The notes beneath the pieces are model-generated. The model ran no database searches. It was not told where the DNA came from and saw only the letters and a program-made list of their open reading frames with translations. From Sedimentimonas flavescens (GTDB lineage Bacteria; Pseudomonadota; Alphaproteobacteria; Rhodobacterales; Rhodobacteraceae): 64,000 bases of DNA. The stretch spans positions 124,001 to 188,000 of the forward strand of contig NZ_JAHVAI010000001.1 of the NCBI RefSeq assembly GCF_019264375.1. The letters run 5' to 3'. Within the stretch, counting starts at the first letter, position 1. Each line of letters begins with the position of its first letter. Shown in pieces: positions 62,904-64,000 of this stretch. The position numbers and the translations under genes are program-made.

Positions 62904-63182
62904 TCACATCTTGACCGGTTCGAGCGAGCCCATCCCGTGCGGCGTCTTGATCGTCGCGCAGGTGCCGGCCGGGACATATTTCCAGGCGTTGCCCTGATAG
63001 TCCTTGGTCGCGGTGCCAGCGCAGGTGGTGCCGGGGCCAGCAGCGCAATCGTTTTGACCCGCCATGGAGACGCCATAGCACTTTTCCATCTCGCCCTCGG
63101 CATGGGCGGCCTGCGCGGCAACCAGCGTCAGCGCAGTGGCCAGCGAGGCGGTGAGCGGGAGGGTCTTGGAAATGATCGACAT
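62904..63182 (-). CDS. bufA: Bufferin-type precursor peptide (DUF2282)
   Basis: This 92-residue protein has a Sec signal peptide ([20 protein letters not shown]...AHA, cut at about residue 28). Its mature part of about 64 residues carries four Cys: [23 protein letters not shown] and PAGTCATI. This is the DUF2282 family, whose members are now known as bufferins, RiPPs modified on Cys by MNIO enzymes and proposed to bind copper in the periplasm. It heads the operon and has an ECF-type promoter upstream. Which Cys are modified cannot be told here. Confidence 0.88.
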   Translation of the reverse strand: MSIISKTLPLTASLATALTLVAAQAAHAEGEMEKCYGVSMAGQNDCAAGPGTTCAGTATKDYQGNAWKYVPAGTCATIKTPHGMGSLEPVKM

Positions 63183-63235
63183 TGAAGGTTCCTCATCTGT
63201 TGTGCAGAGGCGCTCTTGCGTCCTCGGGATGTCCA

Positions 63236-63261
63236 TTCGCGCCCCGCCCTGCCGGAGTTAC
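63236..63261 (-). promoter_or_regulatory. ECF (SigF-type) promoter of bufA
   Basis: On the minus strand GTAACT (63261-63256) and CGAA (63239-63236) are separated by exactly 16 bases. This fits the GTAACC-N16-CGAA consensus I recall for Caulobacter SigF. Transcription would start near 63228, about 46 bases before the bufA ATG. Confidence 0.75.
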
Positions 63262-63327
63262 AGACTTCACGCATAGGTGATCGTTTTGTGATCGCAGAAG
63301 TTTTTTGCCCCGATGTCACGTGGACGT

Positions 63328-63353
63328 GTAACAATCGGGTCGCTGTGAACGAA
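63328..63353 (+). promoter_or_regulatory. ECF (SigF-type) autoregulatory promoter of the sigma factor gene
   Basis: GTAACA (63328-63333) and CGAA (63350-63353) are again 16 bases apart, in the other orientation to the bufA promoter. The start of transcription would be near 63360, only about 6 bases before the ATG at 63366. Confidence 0.72.
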
Positions 63354-63365
63354 TGGACTGCCACG

Positions 63366-63920
63366 ATGTCAGACACCGAAGAGCTCTGGTCCGGGTTGAT
63401 GCGGGCGGCCAATCGCGGTGATGCGCAGTGCTATGCGCGTCTGCTGCATGCGATCTCGCCCGTGCTACGCGGCGTGGTGCGGGCGCGTGGCCGGGCGCTG
63501 CCGCCCGATCAGCACGAAGATATCGTGCAGGAGGTGCTCATGGCGATCCACGCCAAGCGCCACACCTGGCGCGAGGATCAGCCGATCCGCCCATGGCTTT
63601 TCGCGATCACGCGCTACAAGGTCGCTGATGCTTTCCGCCGCCGGGGTGTCGCGGCCACGCCGATTGAGGATGTCGCCGAGCGTCTGGCGGATGAAGGGGC
63701 AAGTGCCGCCATCGAGGGGATGGAGGCCGCGCAAGAGATCGAGCACCTGCTGAGCGTGCTCGACGCGCGATCGGCCGAGATCGTGCGCGCATTGAAACTG
63801 CGCGAAGAGGCCCCGGCGCAGGTAGCGCAGGGGATGGGCATGTCGGAGGGCGCGCTGCGGGTCAGCCTGCACCGCGCGCTGAAGAAACTCGAAGGTTTCA
63901 GAAGGAGGAACCTGTCGTGA
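63366..63920 (+). CDS. sigF: ECF RNA polymerase sigma factor, SigF-like
   Basis: This 184-residue sigma factor has region 2 with HEDIVQEVLMAIHAKRHTWRED.PIRPWLFAITRYKVADAFRR (about 48-90) and region 4 with EEAPAQVAQGMGMSEGALRVSLHRALKKL (about 148-176). The ATG at 63366 is chosen because the putative -10 element ends at 63353. The in-frame GTG at 63345 would lie inside the promoter. The next gene overlaps by 4 bases and starts like a DUF1109/NrsF anti-sigma factor, so this is probably the metal-responsive SigF pair known from Caulobacter. Confidence 0.88.
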   Translation: MSDTEELWSGLMRAANRGDAQCYARLLHAISPVLRGVVRARGRALPPDQHEDIVQEVLMAIHAKRHTWREDQPIRPWLFAITRYKVADAFRRRGVAATPIEDVAERLADEGASAAIEGMEAAQEIEHLLSVLDARSAEIVRALKLREEAPAQVAQGMGMSEGALRVSLHRALKKLEGFRRRNLS

Positions 63921-64000
63921 ATACCGATGATCTGATTGCTGAACTGGCGGGTGCTCCGGCACCGCAGCCGCTGAACACCGCGCGGATGGCCGGGTCGGTT
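63917..64000 (+). CDS. nrsF: DUF1109/NrsF-like anti-sigma factor (5' end, partial)
   Basis: A GTG at 63917 overlaps the sigma stop as GTGA and follows AAGGAGG. The first 28 codons read MNTDDLIAELAGAPAPQPLN, the usual start of DUF1109 proteins (six-TM anti-sigma factors with conserved Cys). The rest lies beyond the window, so the identification relies on the start and on the position next to a SigF-type sigma factor. Confidence 0.7.
   Translation, partial: MNTDDLIAELAGAPAPQPLNTARMAGSV

Noticed and set aside
63345-63365. GTG start of the sigma factor
   Set aside because: It lies within the putative promoter, upstream of the predicted transcription start.

Overview
The window is a 64-kb piece of a high-GC alphaproteobacterial chromosome, most probably from the Rhodobacterales (Rhodobacteraceae/Paracoccaceae). 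The gene orders nrdR-ribD, ribE-ribB-ribH-nusB and gatC-gatA, a class A RNase P RNA, a tRNA-His with an encoded A73 and no encoded G-1, an alphaproteobacterial GTTC-N7-GTTC SOS box and strong bias to G/C third positions all fit. The genus cannot be fixed from the sequence alone. I saw no insertion sequence, prophage, CRISPR array or replication origin. Most of the window is core chromosome with a few accessory modules.

Layout. 1-2055: end of a LysR-type regulator, then a bioMNY biotin ECF transporter operon on the minus strand. 2454-7671: a hydantoinase/oxoprolinase pair (hyuB-hyuA, minus) divergent from an AraC-family regulator. 7912-9990: a periplasmic imelysin plus a DUF1513 protein, which look like the remainder of a larger iron-related operon. 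10384-16661: rpmG, a DUF533 protein, rnpB, an AmpD-like amidase with a lipoprotein, gatCA, a UPF0173 hydrolase and tadA. 16785-18452: rluB with a nine-copy 15-residue repeat tail. 18570-25336: a seven-gene envelope-stress-like operon (two XpaC-like proteins, a three-TM protein, TelA, a DUF2927 lipoprotein, an SPFH/GYF protein and a zinc-ribbon membrane protein) preceded by a 27-codon micro-ORF. 25364-33450: dtd, an RNA helicase, tdk, a KAS III-like synthase, ybjN-proC-csaA-hydroxyacid dehydrogenase and fabI.

33962-37034 is a three-gene glycine-betaine ABC transporter. 37365-39383 holds tRNA-His, an SOS-box-controlled mmcB, dgkA and an unannotated intergenic stretch with RNA-like fold potential. 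39522-48576 is the riboflavin/nusB/nrdR block, split by an inserted kpsS-kpsD-kpsC capsule cluster. 48719-60659 carries yjbQ, rpoD, dnaG, pirin, a TetR regulator with its operator, hom, glpX, recJ and two identical tRNA-Glu genes.

The right end (60789-64000) is the most interesting part. It is a bufferin-type RiPP operon (bufA precursor, bufB MNIO/DUF692 modifying enzyme, bufC DUF2063 partner, bufD DoxX protein), divergent from an ECF sigma factor and its DUF1109/NrsF-like anti-sigma factor, which is cut by the window end. Both divergent units carry the same GTAACW-N16-CGAA promoter. This suggests a closed circuit in which the sigma factor drives itself and a metal-buffering modified peptide. 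A strong hairpin between bufA and bufB probably keeps precursor expression above enzyme expression. The second candidate system is the XpaC/TelA/SPFH operon, which resembles the Psp/YdjGHI membrane-stress partners but has no PspA in this locus.
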